Source: CAZLLV01 sp964560325
Lineage (GTDB): Bacteria; Acidobacteriota; Thermoanaerobaculia; Multivoradales; DATKCC01
Direction of reading: 5' to 3'
Assembly: GCA_964560325.1 (NCBI GenBank)
Contig: CAZLLV010000114.1
Coordinates: 1-23,956 of the forward strand
Length of the DNA stretch: 23,956 bases
Position numbers and translations under genes: made by a program. Numbering within the stretch: position 1 is the first letter of the stretch; each line of letters starts with the position of its first letter. This document shows, one piece after another, positions 22,384 to 23,956 of the stretch. The notes below the pieces were generated by a model. That model saw only the letters and a program-made list of their open reading frames with translations, had not been told where the DNA came from and ran no database searches.

Positions 22384-23956
22384 TCAAGGAGTCTCGACCG
22401 CGGCGGCGTACGAGCCGGGCAGCTCGTGGTGCGAGCGCTCGCCCGCGACCGGCTCGATGCGCGCCGCGCAGACCTTGTACTCGCCGGTGCCGGTGACCGC
22501 GTCGCCGGCGTCGGTGGTGAGCCGGTTGACCCGCGCCTCCGGGAAGTGGAACGGCATCCAGATCACGTTCGCCTTCACCTGCCGGCTGTGCATCGCCCGC
22601 GCCCGGACGGTGCCGCGCCGGGTGATCACGTCGACCAGGTGCCCGTCCTCCACGCCGAGCCGCCGGGCCATCCGCGGGCTGATCTCCACGAACGCCTCCG
22701 GCTGCTTGGCGGTGAGACCTTCGGAGCGCCGGGTCTGGGTCGCGGCGTTGTAGTGGTAGAGAGTGCGGCCGGTCGAGAGCACCAGCGGGAACTCCGGGTC
22801 CGCCGACTCGAACGGCGGTCGGTACTCGACCGCCTGGAAGAGGCCCTTGCCGCGTAGGACGCCGCCCTTGTGCAGGTACTCGGTCGACGGCGACTCCGGC
22901 GTCGGCACCGGCCACTGGAGGCCGCCCTCGCGCTCGATCCGCTCGTGCGAGATGCCGGCGAACTTGGGCGCGAGCGCCGCCATCTCGGCGTAGACCTCGC
23001 CCGGGTCGGCGTAGTCGGGCTGGTCGAGCCCGGCGCGGCGGATGACCTCGACCAGGATCTCCCAGTCGGGCCGCGCCTGCCCGGGCGGGTCGACCGCCTT
23101 CCTCACCCGCTGGACCCGGCGGTCGGAGTTGGTGAAGACGCCGTCCTTCTCGGCGAAGCAGGCCGCCGGCAGCACCACGTCGGCGTAACGGCACGACTCG
23201 TTGAAGAAGATGTCCTGGACGACCAGGAAGTCGATGCCGTTCATCGCCTCCTCGACCCGGCAGACGTTCGGCTCCGAGACGACGATGTCCTCGCCCATCA
23301 GGTACATGCCGCGGATCTCGCCGCGCTGCATCGCCTTCATCATCTCGTTGAGGTTGAGGCCGGGCGTCTCCGGCTGCGGCACGCCCCAGGCGCGGGCGTA
23401 CTTCTCGCGCACCGCCGGGTCGTCCCAGGCCTGGTAGCCGGGGTAGTAGACCGGCGTGGCGCCGGCGTCGTTCGCGCCCTGGACGTTGTTCTGCCCGCGC
23501 AGCGGGTTCATGCCGACCGAGCGCTTGCCGAGGTGCCCGGTCATCAGCACCAGGTTCGAGAGCGCGTAGACGTTGTCGGTGCCGGTCGTGTGCTCGGTGA
23601 TGCCGAGGGTGTAGTAGATGCCGGCCTTGGGGGTGGTGGCGTAGGCGCGGGCGACCTCGCGGATGGTCTCGGCCGGCACGCCGGTGATCTTCTCCGCCTC
23701 CTCCGGCGGGTAGCGGAGCACCGTCTCGCAGACCGACTCGAACTCCTCGGTGTTGGTCTCGATGAACTCCCGGTCGTAGAGCTCCTCGGTCACGATGACG
23801 TGCGCCATCGCGTTGAGCAGCCAGACGTCGGTGCCGGGCACCAGTTGCAGGTGCTTCTCGGCGATCGAGACCATCCACACGGCCCGCGGGTCGGCGACCA
23901 CCAGCGTGGCGCCGCGGCGCACCGCCCGCTTCATCTCCATGGCGATGATCGGGTGC
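22384..23956 (-). CDS. Formate dehydrogenase alpha-like molybdopterin oxidoreductase, N-terminus cut by window edge
   Basis: The last 523 residues of a larger protein; the frame is open to the right edge (HPIIAMEMKRAVRRGATLVV continues upstream), so the ATG at 23940 is internal. The visible part holds molybdopterin-guanine-dinucleotide-binding domains typical of FdhF/FdsA proteins: GITEHTTGTDNVYALSNLVL, GQNNVQGANDAG, CRYADVVLPAACFAEKDG and VFTNSDRRVQRVRK, then the C-terminal cap domain (LVLSTGRTLYHYN, RGTVRARAMHS, VIWMPFHFPEARVN) ending GTGEYKVCAARIEPV. The family oxidises formate or reduces CO2 at a Mo or W centre. The Cys or Sec ligand and any iron-sulphur domains lie outside the window, so cofactor and electron partner cannot be read. 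It ends 116 bases before small protein B; three inverted repeats fill much of that gap. Related oxidoreductases cannot be fully excluded. Confidence 0.88.
   Translation of the reverse strand, partial: HPIIAMEMKRAVRRGATLVVADPRAVWMVSIAEKHLQLVPGTDVWLLNAMAHVIVTEELYDREFIETNTEEFESVCETVLRYPPEEAEKITGVPAETIREVARAYATTPKAGIYYTLGITEHTTGTDNVYALSNLVLMTGHLGKRSVGMNPLRGQNNVQGANDAGATPVYYPGYQAWDDPAVREKYARAWGVPQPETPGLNLNEMMKAMQRGEIRGMYLMGEDIVVSEPNVCRVEEAMNGIDFLVVQDIFFNESCRYADVVLPAACFAEKDGVFTNSDRRVQRVRKAVDPPGQARPDWEILVEVIRRAGLDQPDYADPGEVYAEMAALAPKFAGISHERIEREGGLQWPVPTPESPSTEYLHKGGVLRGKGLFQAVEYRPPFESADPEFPLVLSTGRTLYHYNAATQTRRSEGLTAKQPEAFVEISPRMARRLGVEDGHLVDVITRRGTVRARAMHSRQVKANVIWMPFHFPEARVNRLTTDAGDAVTGTGEYKVCAARIEPVAGERSHHELPGSYAAAVETP

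Noticed and set aside
22019..23878. Long minus-strand frame that would extend small protein B to 619 residues
   Set aside because: The upstream part is an out-of-frame reading of the molybdoprotein gene. The GTG at 22267 has an excellent ribosome site and matches the start of homology with small protein A.

Overview
This is a very GC-rich stretch (roughly 70% by eye) of a bacterial chromosome. The gene mix is a large secreted Asp-box (sortilin-like) protein joined to an amidohydrolase, a VPTL/IPTL-type C-terminal sorting signal, a CheB-CheR fusion, CocE-type and CoA-transferase enzymes and a formate-dehydrogenase-like molybdoprotein. That mix would fit an Acidobacteriota lineage such as Thermoanaerobaculia, but this is inference from gene content and not a phylogenetic placement. 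No tRNA, rRNA, CRISPR array, insertion sequence or prophage gene was recognised.

Layout. Positions 1-1789 (minus) hold the N-terminal part of a secreted CocE/NonD-type serine hydrolase that runs off the left edge. Divergent from it, on the plus strand, are a FitA-like antitoxin and VapC/PIN toxin pair (1860-2535) and a RidA-family protein (2594-3010). Everything from 3015 to the right edge is on the minus strand. Read in the direction of transcription, this is: a truncated molybdopterin formate-dehydrogenase-like subunit (22384-23956); an intergenic spacer with three abutting inverted repeats; a signal-transduction block (22267 down to 13353); a CoA-transferase coupled to a lipoprotein alpha/beta hydrolase; a 1438-residue secreted Asp-box/amidohydrolase fusion; an O-antigen-ligase-like membrane protein; and an envelope protein with a VPTL C-terminal sorting signal.

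The signal-transduction block is the most interesting part. It holds two related cassettes. The upstream one is a small protein (82 aa), a GAF-HisKA_3 kinase and a NarL/LuxR-type regulator. The downstream one is a paralogous small protein (108 aa), a soluble HEIRN-type kinase, a coiled-coil/PAS/GAF/HisKA_3 kinase, a second NarL-type regulator and a CheB-CheR-coiled-coil-PAS fusion. Several neighbours overlap by 1 to 14 bases, which suggests translational coupling. No sensor has a transmembrane segment, so the circuit appears cytosolic. The two small proteins align without gaps over about 70 columns, share the pattern PxRLARxLxxGRxAxL, and match no family I recognise. They are the best candidates for an undescribed component, perhaps a kinase-associated adaptor.

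The metabolic and envelope genes downstream (CoA-transferase, lipoprotein hydrolase, secreted fusion, ligase, sorted surface protein) are closely spaced and could form one or more operons. The sequence does not show that the signalling proteins control them.
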